Below, piece after piece: positions 46,711 through 55,532 of a stretch of 64,000 bases of DNA. A model generated the notes under the pieces. The model saw nothing but the letters and a program-made list of their open reading frames with translations. It was not told the DNA's origin and made no database searches. Position 1 is the first letter of the stretch. Each line of letters opens with the position of its first letter. The stretch lies in NCBI GenBank assembly GCA_944325705.1, contig CALVBB010000003.1:1-64000 (forward strand), in the 5' to 3' direction. The position numbers and the translations under genes were made by a program. This stretch comes from Candidatus Gastranaerophilales bacterium. GTDB lineage: Bacteria > Cyanobacteriota > Vampirovibrionia > Gastranaerophilales > Gastranaerophilaceae.

Positions 46711-49290
46711 CTAATTAAAAAGATTTAACTGCGGAACAGTAAGTTCTGTATCTTCAGCAGTCCTTTTACGGGTTGCAAGATTGCTTGAAAAATCTCTCTG
46801 CATCTTGTTCATCAAATCCTGCGAACGTTTGATTACAGCGATAGGAAGCCCCGCCATTTTTGCAACCTGAATACCGTAACTCTTGCTTGCCCCGCCCTGA
46901 ACAATCTTTCTTAAAAACTCTATTTCTCCGTTCTCCTCAGAAATAGTAATTCTGTAATTCTTAATCTGAGGATAAGTTTTTGTCATCACATTCAACTCAT
47001 GATAGTGGGTTGCAAAAATACATCTTGCCTTAATTTTTGTTGCAATGTATTCAGCAACAGACCATGCAATTGCAACCCCGTCATAAGTGCTTGTACCGCG
47101 CCCTATTTCATCAAGAAGTATCAAACTCTTTTCTGTTGCAGAATTAAGGATATACGAAGTTTCAATCATCTCGACCATAAACGTAGACTGTCCAAGTGTC
47201 AAATCATCAGAAGCCCCTACGCGTGTAAAGATTTTATCCACAGCACCAAGCTTTACATAATCAGCAGGTACCCAGGAACCAATCTGCGCAAGCAGTGCTA
47301 TCAAAGCATTTTGACGCATATAAGTTGATTTCCCTGCCATATTCGGCCCTGTCAAAATCATAAACTGTGTGCTGTCGATTGAATTTGCAGTCAAATCCAG
47401 ATCGTTCGGAACATACTCTCCGAGCGGCAAAATCTTTTCAAGCACTGGATGCCGTCCGTTTTTAACAACAAAATCATCAGCTTCATCAACAATTGGACAG
47501 CAGTAATTATTTTCAACTGCAGTTTCAGCAAGAGCCACAAGTACATCTGCGTTTGCGATACATTCTGCAATCTCGCGCACCTTTGTAACAAATTCTTTTG
47601 AATATTCCCTGAAATCACAGAAAAGCTTGTATTCAAGCTCTGTTGATTTGAATCTTGCAGAAAGAACATCATCTTCATGCTTTTTAAGTTCATCTGTTAT
47701 AAAACGCTCGCCGGTAGTAAGAGTTTGTTTTCTTACATACTCTTTCGGAACCTGATTAAGATAGGATTTTGAAATCTCAATATAATATCCGAATACCTTG
47801 TTATAATTTACTCGTAAACTCTTTATTCCTGTACGCTCTTTTTCCTGCTCTTCAAAAGTTCTGAGCCATTCTTCGCCGCCGGTTAAAAGTTCTCTGAAAT
47901 AATCAAGTTCTCCGCTTACACCTTCTTTTATCAAACCTCCGTCTTTAATCACAATAGGCGCATTTTCGTCTATTGTACGCTCTATTAAGGTTGTGTAATC
48001 CATTATTTCAGGCAAATAATCCTCTATGGAGGTAAACGGATTATTATCAAGGTCTTTAGCAAGTTTCACCAGTTCCGGCAGGTGATAGAGGGATTCTTTG
48101 AGACTCAAGAAATCCCGCGGATTGGCAGATCCATTGCTCATTCTTGTTGAAAGCCTCTGAATATCATATATCTTTTCAAATTGCTCAATCATATTTTTTC
48201 TGATTTCTGTTTTTTCAACAAATTCAGAAATAGAATTTTGTCTTTTTAAAATAGACCGGACATCTTTCAAAGGCTGACAAATCCAGCTTCTCAAAAGCCG
48301 GGCGCCCATATTTGTTCTGGTTTTATCAACAGCCCACAAAAGAGAGCCGTATTTTGATTTTTCACGGAGAGTTTCAACAAGTTCAAGATTTTTTCTGGTG
48401 CTTCCATCCATCATCAGGAACTCGGACAATTCATAAGGAACAATCTTTTCAAACTTTGGAATATTATCCTTCAACGTTTCCCACACATAGGCAAGAAGCG
48501 CCCCTGCTGCACGGAAACCAAGTTTATACTTCGAAAACCCAAATGCCTCAAGGGAGGATGTTTCAAAAATTGCTTTCAGATTATTCTCTGCAAAATTCAA
48601 ATCGAACACATTTGCCGGAATTTTGGAACAGTTATAAAGTTTCTGGATATTTTCCGGAAGGTTAATCTTTTCTTCCGGAACAATCTGGAAGGGCTGAATT
48701 TTCTGTGCTACAGAAGGAGCAATAACTTCCGACGGATTCAACCTTGCAAGCTCTGCCATAATAAGATTCAACGGAGCCTGAGTTGTCTTAAATTCGCCTG
48801 TTGAAATGTCAGCATAGGCAAAACCCCAATCACCGCTTTTTTCATCCTTAAACATTGCACAGATATAATTATTTGTGTTTTGCTTCAAAAAATCACTTTC
48901 TGTAAGAGTTCCGGCTGTTACAACTCTTGTAACACCGCGTTTTACAAGGCCTTTAGCTTGTTTCGGGTCTTCCAGCTGATCACAGATTGCAACCTTAATA
49001 TTTTTTTGCACAAGTTTTTCAAGATATACGTTAACCGCCTTTGCAGGGATTCCTGCAAGCGGGATTCTACCGTATTTTGCACCTGCATCACGCCCTGTGA
49101 GCGTAAGCTCCAGTTCTTTTGAGAGTAGGACGGCATCCTCAAAAAAAGTTTCATAAAAATCGCCAAGCCTGTACAACAGCACCGCATCAGGGTTCTGGCG
49201 TTTAATTTCCAGATACTGCTGCATGACAGGTGTTAAATCTTCTATATTAATATCACTGGTATTAACGATATTGATTTCAGGTTTTGTCAT
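46711..49290 (-). CDS. mutS: DNA mismatch repair protein MutS
   Basis: Recognises mismatches and small loops in DNA. 859 aa, normal length. N-terminal mismatch-binding motif RLGDFYETFFEDA; core and lever domains in the middle; ATPase with LTGPNMAGKSTYMRQNAL (Walker A), LILLDEIGRGTSTYDG (Walker B) and FATHYHELN. A TGCTATAAT lies 12 bp before the ATG with no ribosome binding site. It matters for this window because MutS activity would limit slippage in the poly-G and poly-A tracts. Confidence 0.95.
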   Translation of the reverse strand: MTKPEINIVNTSDINIEDLTPVMQQYLEIKRQNPDAVLLYRLGDFYETFFEDAVLLSKELELTLTGRDAGAKYGRIPLAGIPAKAVNVYLEKLVQKNIKVAICDQLEDPKQAKGLVKRGVTRVVTAGTLTESDFLKQNTNNYICAMFKDEKSGDWGFAYADISTGEFKTTQAPLNLIMAELARLNPSEVIAPSVAQKIQPFQIVPEEKINLPENIQKLYNCSKIPANVFDLNFAENNLKAIFETSSLEAFGFSKYKLGFRAAGALLAYVWETLKDNIPKFEKIVPYELSEFLMMDGSTRKNLELVETLREKSKYGSLLWAVDKTRTNMGARLLRSWICQPLKDVRSILKRQNSISEFVEKTEIRKNMIEQFEKIYDIQRLSTRMSNGSANPRDFLSLKESLYHLPELVKLAKDLDNNPFTSIEDYLPEIMDYTTLIERTIDENAPIVIKDGGLIKEGVSGELDYFRELLTGGEEWLRTFEEQEKERTGIKSLRVNYNKVFGYYIEISKSYLNQVPKEYVRKQTLTTGERFITDELKKHEDDVLSARFKSTELEYKLFCDFREYSKEFVTKVREIAECIANADVLVALAETAVENNYCCPIVDEADDFVVKNGRHPVLEKILPLGEYVPNDLDLTANSIDSTQFMILTGPNMAGKSTYMRQNALIALLAQIGSWVPADYVKLGAVDKIFTRVGASDDLTLGQSTFMVEMIETSYILNSATEKSLILLDEIGRGTSTYDGVAIAWSVAEYIATKIKARCIFATHYHELNVMTKTYPQIKNYRITISEENGEIEFLRKIVQGGASKSYGIQVAKMAGLPIAVIKRSQDLMNKMQRDFSSNLATRKRTAEDTELTVPQLNLFN

Positions 49291-49327
49291 AGTTATAATT
49301 TAATTATAGCATGAAAAGAGGAAATCA

Positions 49328-49927
49328 ATGGGTTGTTTAAAAAATATATTGAGAGCCATAATCCTCACACTAGCCGTTGTAGGGTTCTTATCACTCGGCG
49401 GTAAGGAATTTGTCACAAAATATATTTCACAGATATTCAACCCGTCAGCGGAAACAATCCTGGACAGGGCAAAAAAAGTGGGGGATTTTTCCGGCTTAAA
49501 CGAAGAATTTGAACTGGAAAAAGCCTCGGGCATGTTCGGTTACAACGGAGTAGTTGCAGAACATAAAGCCTCGGGGCAGAAATTTATCGTGGTGGATACA
49601 GCCTCAAAGCCTTTATTCACGCAGGATGACATCCGTTCAGACAATCTGGAAGAAAAAATTCTTGACGTACTTTCAAAATTTAAAATTCAAGCCGTATCCA
49701 TTGACGAACTTGAGATAACAAAGCATGGCGAGATGTCATCATACGGGAAAACCGTTCCCTATGCGAAGTTTGACGCAAAAATAAAAAAGCTTCCAATTGG
49801 AAATGTTTCTGGTATAATATCAGTAGCGGAAACAAAAGACGGAGAACCCCGGATTTTGATTTCTGCGAACGAGAAAAGCAAGTATTCACAGCTAATCTCG
49901 GACGAGTTTTTTAAAAACATCAAATAA
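49328..49927 (+). CDS. Unknown membrane-anchored protein
   Basis: 199 aa, not recognised. One membrane helix or signal anchor lies at residues 6-24 (NILRAIILTLAVVGFLSLGG). The rest is soluble and alternates helix and strand, with no cysteines. GAGGAAA precedes the ATG. Divergent from mutS with 37 bp between the starts. The soluble part is probably outside the cytoplasm. No function can be given. Confidence 0.75.
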   Translation: MGCLKNILRAIILTLAVVGFLSLGGKEFVTKYISQIFNPSAETILDRAKKVGDFSGLNEEFELEKASGMFGYNGVVAEHKASGQKFIVVDTASKPLFTQDDIRSDNLEEKILDVLSKFKIQAVSIDELEITKHGEMSSYGKTVPYAKFDAKIKKLPIGNVSGIISVAETKDGEPRILISANEKSKYSQLISDEFFKNIK

Positions 49928-50017
49928 CTGACAACTGAATATTTACATTTTTACATGTCGAAGTGGCACTCTGCCGAACGGCTTTGCGGACGGACGACAC
50001 GACTGAAAAGGAGTTAG

Positions 50018-50099
50018 TCCGGATAGCGAGGTCATTGAGCCAGCAAGAACAAAGTTCATCTGGCGAAACTGACCGTGCATGGAGCAAATTCAAGATAGA
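50018..50099 (+). repeat. Dispersed 83-bp element, copy 2
   Basis: Second copy of the element at 45774-45856, lying between an unknown gene and tRNA-Leu. The surrounding stretch 49928-50203 also holds an 11-bp match to the tRNA 5' end (GTCGAAGTGGC at 49957-49967) and no coding frame I can support. Confidence 0.65.
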
Positions 50100-50203
50100 A
50101 AAACGATTAAGTATCGTTTTTTGAGAGGGTATGAGCACCGGCGAATACTTCCGCCGCGGAGACTTATATAAAATCAGTGAAAATTTAATAAAAATTTTTT
50201 CTT

Positions 50204-50285
50204 GTCGAAGTGGCGGAATTGGTAGACGCGCATGATTCAGGTTCATGTGGTTAGCGCCTTGTGGGTTCGAGTCCCATCTTCGACA
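50204..50285 (+). tRNA. tRNA-Leu (CAG anticodon)
   Basis: Acceptor stem GTCGAAG/CTTCGAC, discriminator A, anticodon stem CATGA/TCATG with loop TTCAGGT (anticodon CAG), short class II variable arm (TGGTTAGCGCC region) and T-arm GTGGG-TTCGAGT-CCCAT. The 3' CCA is not encoded, unlike in the initiator tRNA at 413. It is followed at once by a terminator. Confidence 0.95.
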
Positions 50286-50292
50286 ATAAAGA

Positions 50293-50317
50293 AGAGTCCT
50301 TTTCAGGGCTCTTTTTT
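50293..50317 (+). terminator. Terminator of tRNA-Leu
   Basis: Stem AGAGTCC/GGGCTCT (one G:T pair), loop ttttca, then six T. Confidence 0.85.
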
Positions 50318-50370
50318 ATTTAGCAGTTCTGTTTACCTGTTTTTTCAGAAGTACTATTCATTGTATTAAT

Positions 50371-50400
50371 AAAAAACCTGAGCATTTTCATCTGCTCAGG
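50371..50400 (-). terminator. Terminator for the ricT-side minus-strand operon
   Basis: Perfect stem CCTGAGCA/TGCTCAGG (50377-50384 with 50393-50400); in minus-strand sense it is followed by TTTTTTATT. It lies about 200 bp beyond the ricT stop. Apart from this hairpin I see nothing in 50401-50597. Confidence 0.7.
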
Positions 50401-50597
50401 TATCATTGTTTAGTCTTTTTAAGTTTTTCCCTTTTTGGAGTTCCCTTATTTCCCATACTATGTATTACGGCACATGAAGTGAAAAACTTTAATAACTTGT
50501 TACAATTTGTTACAATTACTATCTATTGCAAATACAACAGAGTAAATCTGACAGAGAACTTCATATCGTCTACGGTCTACTACTGTGTCAGGAGGGA

Positions 50598-51524
50598 TTA
50601 AACGTTACCTGTAGAACTGTTTCTGTCATCTTCAAGCTGACGAATATCGATATTTGTGTCATCCTCGGTGTAAGCATTATTGATTACAGGAACATCAATT
50701 TCTATATTAACATCCGCATCAACCATTTCAATATCGGTTTTGTTAAATTCTTTAGTTTTGCCGTCCTCCATTTTTACGGCAACAGTACCGTTCAGAAACT
50801 GCAGGAAGCATACTTTACCCAGTCCGTCAGGTGTCATTACAGAAGAACCTATAGGCGGCATGCCCTTGGCTGCATCTATGTAATTTGAGTATTCATAAGT
50901 CAGACAGCACAATAATCGCCCGCATGTTCCCGAAATCTTTCCCGGGGCAATCGGCATGCCCTGATCTTTCGCAAGCTTTACATTAATTGTAGCAAATTTC
51001 CGCAGGAATGACGAACAACAGAATGGGCGTCCGCAAATTCCGACACCCTCCAGAATAGAGGTTTCGTCCCTTACACCGATATGCCTCAGGTCAATTCTTA
51101 CACGCGTAAATACCTGCGTCAGGTCTTTTAAAAGAGCCCTGAAATCAACCCTTTCCGGTGCTGTGTAATAAAAAGTTATCTTTCTTCTATCAAAGGTAAT
51201 TCTGCACTGCACAAGATTCATCGTAAGTTTATGCTGCTTGACAAGAGCCTGACATTTAAAAAACGATGTAACTTCCTCTTTTTTAATATCATCCAGTGTC
51301 TGCAAATCTCTTTGCGAACACACTCTGATAAATGGAAACGGCTCCGGCATAGACTTTGCCTGTTCCCACATTTTTGCAATCTGCGGATTGACGAGTTCAG
51401 CTTTTAAGACTTCTTCACCCTTATCCGTCCTCACAATAACGAGCTGTCCATCCTCAACTTTAACTCCGTCCGGAAGATTCAAAGGGTAAAATGTGTTTTT
51501 TAAATATCTGACTGCATATTTCAT
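50598..51524 (-). CDS. ricT: PSP1-domain protein RicT (YaaT)
   Basis: 308 aa. The PSP1 region carries the cysteine set GICGRPFCCSSFLRKF and SGTCGRLLCCLTYEY typical of RicT. In Bacillus RicT forms an Fe-S complex with RicA and RicF that stimulates RNase Y cleavage and affects development; RNase Y is also encoded in this window. No RicA or RicF is seen nearby. Its C-terminal ~45 residues are acidic and variable. It is last in an operon with gpsA (2-bp gap). Confidence 0.9.
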   Translation of the reverse strand: MKYAVRYLKNTFYPLNLPDGVKVEDGQLVIVRTDKGEEVLKAELVNPQIAKMWEQAKSMPEPFPFIRVCSQRDLQTLDDIKKEEVTSFFKCQALVKQHKLTMNLVQCRITFDRRKITFYYTAPERVDFRALLKDLTQVFTRVRIDLRHIGVRDETSILEGVGICGRPFCCSSFLRKFATINVKLAKDQGMPIAPGKISGTCGRLLCCLTYEYSNYIDAAKGMPPIGSSVMTPDGLGKVCFLQFLNGTVAVKMEDGKTKEFNKTDIEMVDADVNIEIDVPVINNAYTEDDTNIDIRQLEDDRNSSTGNV

Positions 51525-51526
51525 TG

Positions 51527-52528
51527 TTATACGTATCTTTCTTCTTCTTTCAGTTTTCTATTCATCAACTTAGCCAAAAGTTCCTTTGGCGTAATATCTG
51601 TGTAAACAGCTTCATAAATAGCATTAGAAATCGGAACCTCAATATCAAGTTTTTTAGCAAGCTCGCAGATAGCTTTTGAGGTTTTTACACCTTCAGCCAC
51701 AGAACCAAGTTCTTTTAGAATATCATCAACTTTTTTACCTTTAGCCAGCATCGAACCTACTGTATAATTTCTGGACATCGGACTTGAACAGGTTGCGACC
51801 AAATCCCCCATGCCGGAAAGCCCGTAAAGAGTTGACGGATTTGCACCAAGGTTAATACTTACCCGAACAATTTCTGCCATGCCGCGGGTTAAAAGTGTTC
51901 CTGCACAGTTATCACCCAAACCCATTTCATGGGCAAAACCTGATGCTATAGCAATTACATTCTTTAAGCTTCCGCCAAGCTCCACACCGACGACATCACT
52001 GTTTGTATAAAGCCTGAATTTACCAGGAACACTACAGGTTTTCTGTACAAATTCTGCAGTTTCCCTATTGTCAGAAGCAACAGAAGCCGCTGTTGGCAAC
52101 CCATTTAAAACCTCTTTTGCAAGTGTCGGACCTGAGAGAATTGCAAGCTTCTGCTCCGGAAGAACGTCCTTTATAACCTCGGACATTCGCATAAGCGACG
52201 GAAGCTCAATTCCTTTTGAAGCATTCACAAGTATTTGTTCCGGCTTAATACCTGATTTTTTAAGGTTTTCACAAACATTACGGGTGCCAGAGGTTGCAAC
52301 AACATTAAGAATAATATCTGCCTCTTTAATAGCTGCTTCCATATCAGATGTAATTTCAACCTTAGAAGCAAGCTGAACCTCAAGAGGTTTTGAAGTATGT
52401 TTATTTTGGACTAAATCATCAGACAAATCCTGTTCTCTACCCCATATAACCACTTCATCAAAGTTATCGGTGAGAAGCCATGCCAGTGTAAGCCCCCAGC
52501 AGCCTGCTCCAAGTACTGTTAATTTCAT
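51527..52528 (-). CDS. gpsA: Glycerol-3-phosphate dehydrogenase (NAD(P)+)
   Basis: Makes sn-glycerol-3-phosphate from dihydroxyacetone phosphate for phospholipids. 333 aa. N-terminal Rossmann motif LGAGCWGLTLAWLL, LVNASKGIE, LSGPTLAKEV, GGSLKNVIAIASGF with the catalytic lysine, and LTRGMAEIVR then LSGMGDLVATC. Length is normal. It lies between murQ (15-bp gap) and ricT on one strand. Confidence 0.95.
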   Translation of the reverse strand: MKLTVLGAGCWGLTLAWLLTDNFDEVVIWGREQDLSDDLVQNKHTSKPLEVQLASKVEITSDMEAAIKEADIILNVVATSGTRNVCENLKKSGIKPEQILVNASKGIELPSLMRMSEVIKDVLPEQKLAILSGPTLAKEVLNGLPTAASVASDNRETAEFVQKTCSVPGKFRLYTNSDVVGVELGGSLKNVIAIASGFAHEMGLGDNCAGTLLTRGMAEIVRVSINLGANPSTLYGLSGMGDLVATCSSPMSRNYTVGSMLAKGKKVDDILKELGSVAEGVKTSKAICELAKKLDIEVPISNAIYEAVYTDITPKELLAKLMNRKLKEEERYV

Positions 52529-52543
52529 ATCACCCTTCCTCCT

Positions 52544-53440
52544 CTACACGGAAAGTTCCGACGCCTTAAGAATTTTTCTCAAAACTCCACCGTGCTTCTT
52601 TAACTCTGCTCTTGCTTCTTCTGCGTCAATCCCCATTTTTATAGAAATAATTGAGGTTTTAATTTCCCAGTTGGTTTTCAACAATGAAGCAAGCGCTTCA
52701 CTGTGTGAAACATTTGCAATCTGCGCTACAATTCTGATTGCTCTGTCTTTTAATTTTTCGTTCACAGCCTGCAGGTCAATCATAAAATTCTCGTAAGTTT
52801 TACCTATTTTAATCATAGAACCTGTAGTCAGCATATTCAAAATCATCTTCTGCGCGGTGCCTGCCTTTAACCTGCTTGAACCTGCAATTACCTCCGGGCC
52901 TACCTCAACACATATTACAAGTCCTGCTTCTTCTGCAACCCGTCCATGAGAATTGCAGGTAACCCCGATTGTCTTAGCACCGATTTCTTCAGCATAATCA
53001 AGAACCCCGAGAAGATACTTAGGGTTTCCACTGGCTGAAATAACAACCGCAACATCCTTATCAGTCAGCACTTTCGCATCTTCCCTGCCAAGGTCAAAAT
53101 TATCCTCAGCGCCTTCAACAGATGTTCGGATAGCCTTATCTCCGCCGGCAATAATTCCCTGAACCATATCAGGAGAAACACTGAATGTCGGAGGGCATTC
53201 CGAAGCATCAAGAATTCCGAGCCGGCCGGAAGTTCCCGCACCGAAGTAGAACAACCTGCCGCCTTTCAAAAACTGTTTGGCAATCAGGTCAATCGCTTTT
53301 GCAATCTCCGGAACTGCATCTTCAACAGCAATAGCAACAATTTTGTCCTCCTCGTTCATTTTTCTTACCATATCAATGGTAGATAAAATGTCGATGTCTT
53401 TTGTGTTCTCATTACGGTATTCTGTAATCACTTCACTCAT
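52544..53440 (-). CDS. murQ: N-acetylmuramic acid 6-phosphate etherase
   Basis: Removes the lactyl ether from MurNAc-6-phosphate, giving GlcNAc-6-phosphate; together with nagA (10934-11881) this forms a wall-recycling route. 298 aa. The SIS-domain motif FGAGTSGRLGILDASECPPT (20 residues) is diagnostic. The C-terminus has the LKKHGGVLRKIL segment. A G-rich ribosome binding site (GGGGGTTCC) is before the ATG. No MurNAc kinase or transporter is in the window. Confidence 0.95.
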   Translation of the reverse strand: MSEVITEYRNENTKDIDILSTIDMVRKMNEEDKIVAIAVEDAVPEIAKAIDLIAKQFLKGGRLFYFGAGTSGRLGILDASECPPTFSVSPDMVQGIIAGGDKAIRTSVEGAEDNFDLGREDAKVLTDKDVAVVISASGNPKYLLGVLDYAEEIGAKTIGVTCNSHGRVAEEAGLVICVEVGPEVIAGSSRLKAGTAQKMILNMLTTGSMIKIGKTYENFMIDLQAVNEKLKDRAIRIVAQIANVSHSEALASLLKTNWEIKTSIISIKMGIDAEEARAELKKHGGVLRKILKASELSV

Positions 53441-53470
53441 AGGAACCCCCTTTTTATAAACTAATAAACA

Positions 53471-53932
53471 CTAAATAACCTTAAGCAGATTTGCCATTTC
53501 AATAGCGGCCTTAGCAGCTTCGGAACCTTTATTTCCGGCTTTAGTACCTGCTCTTTCGATAGCCTGCTCGATATTTTCGGTTGTTAACACCCCGAAAATA
53601 ACAGGGGTTTCTGTTTGAAGGCTGACCTGAGCGATACCTTTTGAAAGTTCTGCGCTAACGTAATCAAAATGCGCTGTTGCTCCTTTTATTATTGCGCCGA
53701 GTGTAATAATTGCATTATATTTTCCGGACTTTGCACATTTCAATGCTAGAAGCGGAATTTCAAATGCTCCCGGAACTTTTACTATATCTATATTTTCAGG
53801 ATTAACGCCATGTCGTTTAAGCTCATCAACCGCACCGGAAAGCAGTTTTGAACCTATAAAATCATTAAATCTTGAAATTATTATACAAAATTTTTCTTCT
53901 CCGGCAACCAGCTGCCCTTCATAAGTTTTCAT
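53471..53932 (-). CDS. ribH: 6,7-dimethyl-8-ribityllumazine synthase
   Basis: Penultimate step of riboflavin synthesis. 153 aa, normal length. Motifs: [20 protein letters not shown] (20 residues), [28 protein letters not shown] and [13 protein letters not shown]. Stands alone without other rib genes; no FMN riboswitch is recognisable upstream. GGAGAA precedes the ATG. Confidence 0.95.
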   Translation of the reverse strand: MKTYEGQLVAGEEKFCIIISRFNDFIGSKLLSGAVDELKRHGVNPENIDIVKVPGAFEIPLLALKCAKSGKYNAIITLGAIIKGATAHFDYVSAELSKGIAQVSLQTETPVIFGVLTTENIEQAIERAGTKAGNKGSEAAKAAIEMANLLKVI

Positions 53933-54025
53933 TATAAAATTCTCCTTAGTCCTCTAATATAGCGTCTGTGCCGGATAGTCCAGTAACAGTACACTCTGTC
54001 TGTAGACATTGTACATCATAGATGC

Positions 54026-54730
54026 CTATTTTACAATAAGAGGCGCGAAAATCTTATAAAAAATATATATAGAAGTTAAGATTAAAAGCAAACCGCTGAC
54101 TTTTAAAAGAATATCAGAAAGTTTGTAAAAGTTTTTCCAGGTTTTCAATTTTGAAGTCAAAACGCCCGCAAGCACAAGAATAAGTCCCTGTCCTAGAGAA
54201 AATAGAAAAAGCATTATCACAGCCTGAACAAGGCTTGCGGAAAGCGATGCAAACGCCATTATCGCCGCAAGTATAGGGGTTGAACATGGCGTTCCGGCAA
54301 GTGCAAACACTCCGCCAAGAATAAGCGGATAAATCACAGTGCTTGTGCTGTCACCTTTCGGCATTTCTTTTATAAGCACCGGAATTTCAAAATCAAGCAC
54401 CCCGACAAGCTTCAACCCCATAACCATTACAATACTTGCAATTATAAGGCTGAAATACGAACCGCCTGCCGACACAAAGACTTTTCCGGTAATCGCACAA
54501 ATTATACCGATAATAGAAAATACAACAGCAGTTCCCATTATAAAAAATACAAGCTGTATAAAGGTTTTAAACGGACGGTTGTCAGAATATCCCCCGACAT
54601 AGCCTATAATTATAGGCAGCATTGCAAGCGAACACGGCGAAACGGAGGCTATCAGCCCGCCAAGAAACGAGAGAGCAAACAGCAGCATTATACTTGTATT
54701 ACCGGTAAATAAGTCTACATAATCAGTCAT
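54026..54730 (-). CDS. ccdA: CcdA/DsbD-type thiol electron transporter
   Basis: Moves reducing power from cytoplasmic thioredoxin across the membrane, as used in cytochrome c maturation or repair of outside thiols. 234 aa, six membrane helices. The two conserved cysteines are in SVSPCSLAMLP (helix 1) and AGTPCSTPILAA (helix 4). The downstream thioredoxin-like gene in fact lies just before it in transcription order (1-bp gap), giving a plausible electron acceptor. Confidence 0.9.
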   Translation of the reverse strand: MTDYVDLFTGNTSIMLLFALSFLGGLIASVSPCSLAMLPIIIGYVGGYSDNRPFKTFIQLVFFIMGTAVVFSIIGIICAITGKVFVSAGGSYFSLIIASIVMVMGLKLVGVLDFEIPVLIKEMPKGDSTSTVIYPLILGGVFALAGTPCSTPILAAIMAFASLSASLVQAVIMLFLFSLGQGLILVLAGVLTSKLKTWKNFYKLSDILLKVSGLLLILTSIYIFYKIFAPLIVK

Positions 54731-54731
54731 T

Positions 54732-55124
54732 TTATTTCAAGCCTTCCAAACAACTTTCCATTTCTTCTTTAGGTATAGCGCCCTCAATTCTTTTAACCTG
54801 ATTGCCCTTAGAATCAATCAAAATAATAGTAGGCACAAGAGTTACATTATATTTTTTAATTTGTTCTTCTGTAAAAGCTTTCCCATCCTGAACCGGTATT
54901 TCAATCAGAACCATTTTGTCCTGATATTTAGGAAAAATTTCTTTAATAATTTTATTCATTTCCTGGCAGTCAAGACACATTGCAGAGGTGAATTTTATTA
55001 TTTGCGGCTTTGCTGTAGCATCATCAGCAACAGCAATCTGGCTGTTTGAGGTTTTGTTTAATACAAAATACGCTACAAGCGGTACGATAAAAACGAGCAG
55101 TACAATAATTAAATTTTTTTTCAT
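54732..55124 (-). CDS. Membrane-anchored thioredoxin-like protein
   Basis: 130 aa. A signal anchor lies at 3-23 (NLIIVLLVFIVPLVAYFVL), then a thioredoxin fold with the redox motif SAMCLDCQEMNK (C-L-D-C) and the cis-proline region LVPTIILID. It faces the outside of the membrane and probably receives electrons from the CcdA protein coded next. AGGAG is before the ATG. The target, cytochrome c or other thiols, cannot be told. Confidence 0.9.
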   Translation of the reverse strand: MKKNLIIVLLVFIVPLVAYFVLNKTSNSQIAVADDATAKPQIIKFTSAMCLDCQEMNKIIKEIFPKYQDKMVLIEIPVQDGKAFTEEQIKKYNVTLVPTIILIDSKGNQVKRIEGAIPKEEMESCLEGLK

Positions 55125-55203
55125 AAGAAACTCTCCTTTTCAATTTAATCATATCATAAACGAAAAAGAGAGCTTCGCTATTAGCAAGGTGGACTAATGC
55201 AAT

Positions 55204-55368
55204 TTAGAGATCTTCAGGCACAAAAAAGTCTGCCCGCTCAAGAAGTTCACGCGTATGCTCGTAACAGCAGGAATTTCTTGTTACCTGCAGATATTCCCTC
55301 ACAATATTAATAACATCGTCCACAGACATACGGATAATCCTTCTTTCGCCTTCAATAATTCTTGCCAT
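55204..55368 (-). CDS. Unannotated 54-residue protein
   Basis: Found by direct translation of the gap after rpoC2. MARIIEGERRIIRMSVDDVI runs on to a helix with two adjacent cysteines (RNSCCYEH) and ends FFVPEDL. AAGGA lies about 8 bp before the ATG. It is soluble, likely two helices, and not recognised. The frame, ribosome binding site and codon use all look coding. It is transcribed between the rpoC2 terminator and the thioredoxin-like gene. Confidence 0.65.
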   Translation of the reverse strand: MARIIEGERRIIRMSVDDVINIVREYLQVTRNSCCYEHTRELLERADFFVPEDL

Positions 55369-55468
55369 ACTACCATCCTTTCATAGAATTAATCGGCATA
55401 TTTTTCAAAAACTTTTGCAAAATACGCTAGTGTATTTAGAAATCATGTTTAGGATTTGAGAAGTTTCT

Positions 55469-55500
55469 AAAAAAAGCCCCCTCAAAACTTGAAGGAGCTT
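55469..55500 (-). terminator. Terminator of the rpoBC operon
   Basis: In minus-strand sense an 11-bp stem with some G:U pairs (AAGCTCCTTCA/TGAGGGGGCTT), loop AGTTT, then TTTTTTT. It lies 33 bp after the rpoC2 stop. Confidence 0.85.
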
Positions 55501-55532
55501 TCTTTAATTAAATTTAGCGCTGTCAAACGATA

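Noticed and set aside
49957-49967. Attachment site made by tRNA-Leu duplication
   Set aside because: Only 11 bp of the tRNA 5' end match; integrases normally duplicate the 3' end, and no integrase is present.
53471-53940. FMN riboswitch before ribH
   Set aside because: The 93-bp upstream gap shows none of the conserved RFN elements and is too short for one.
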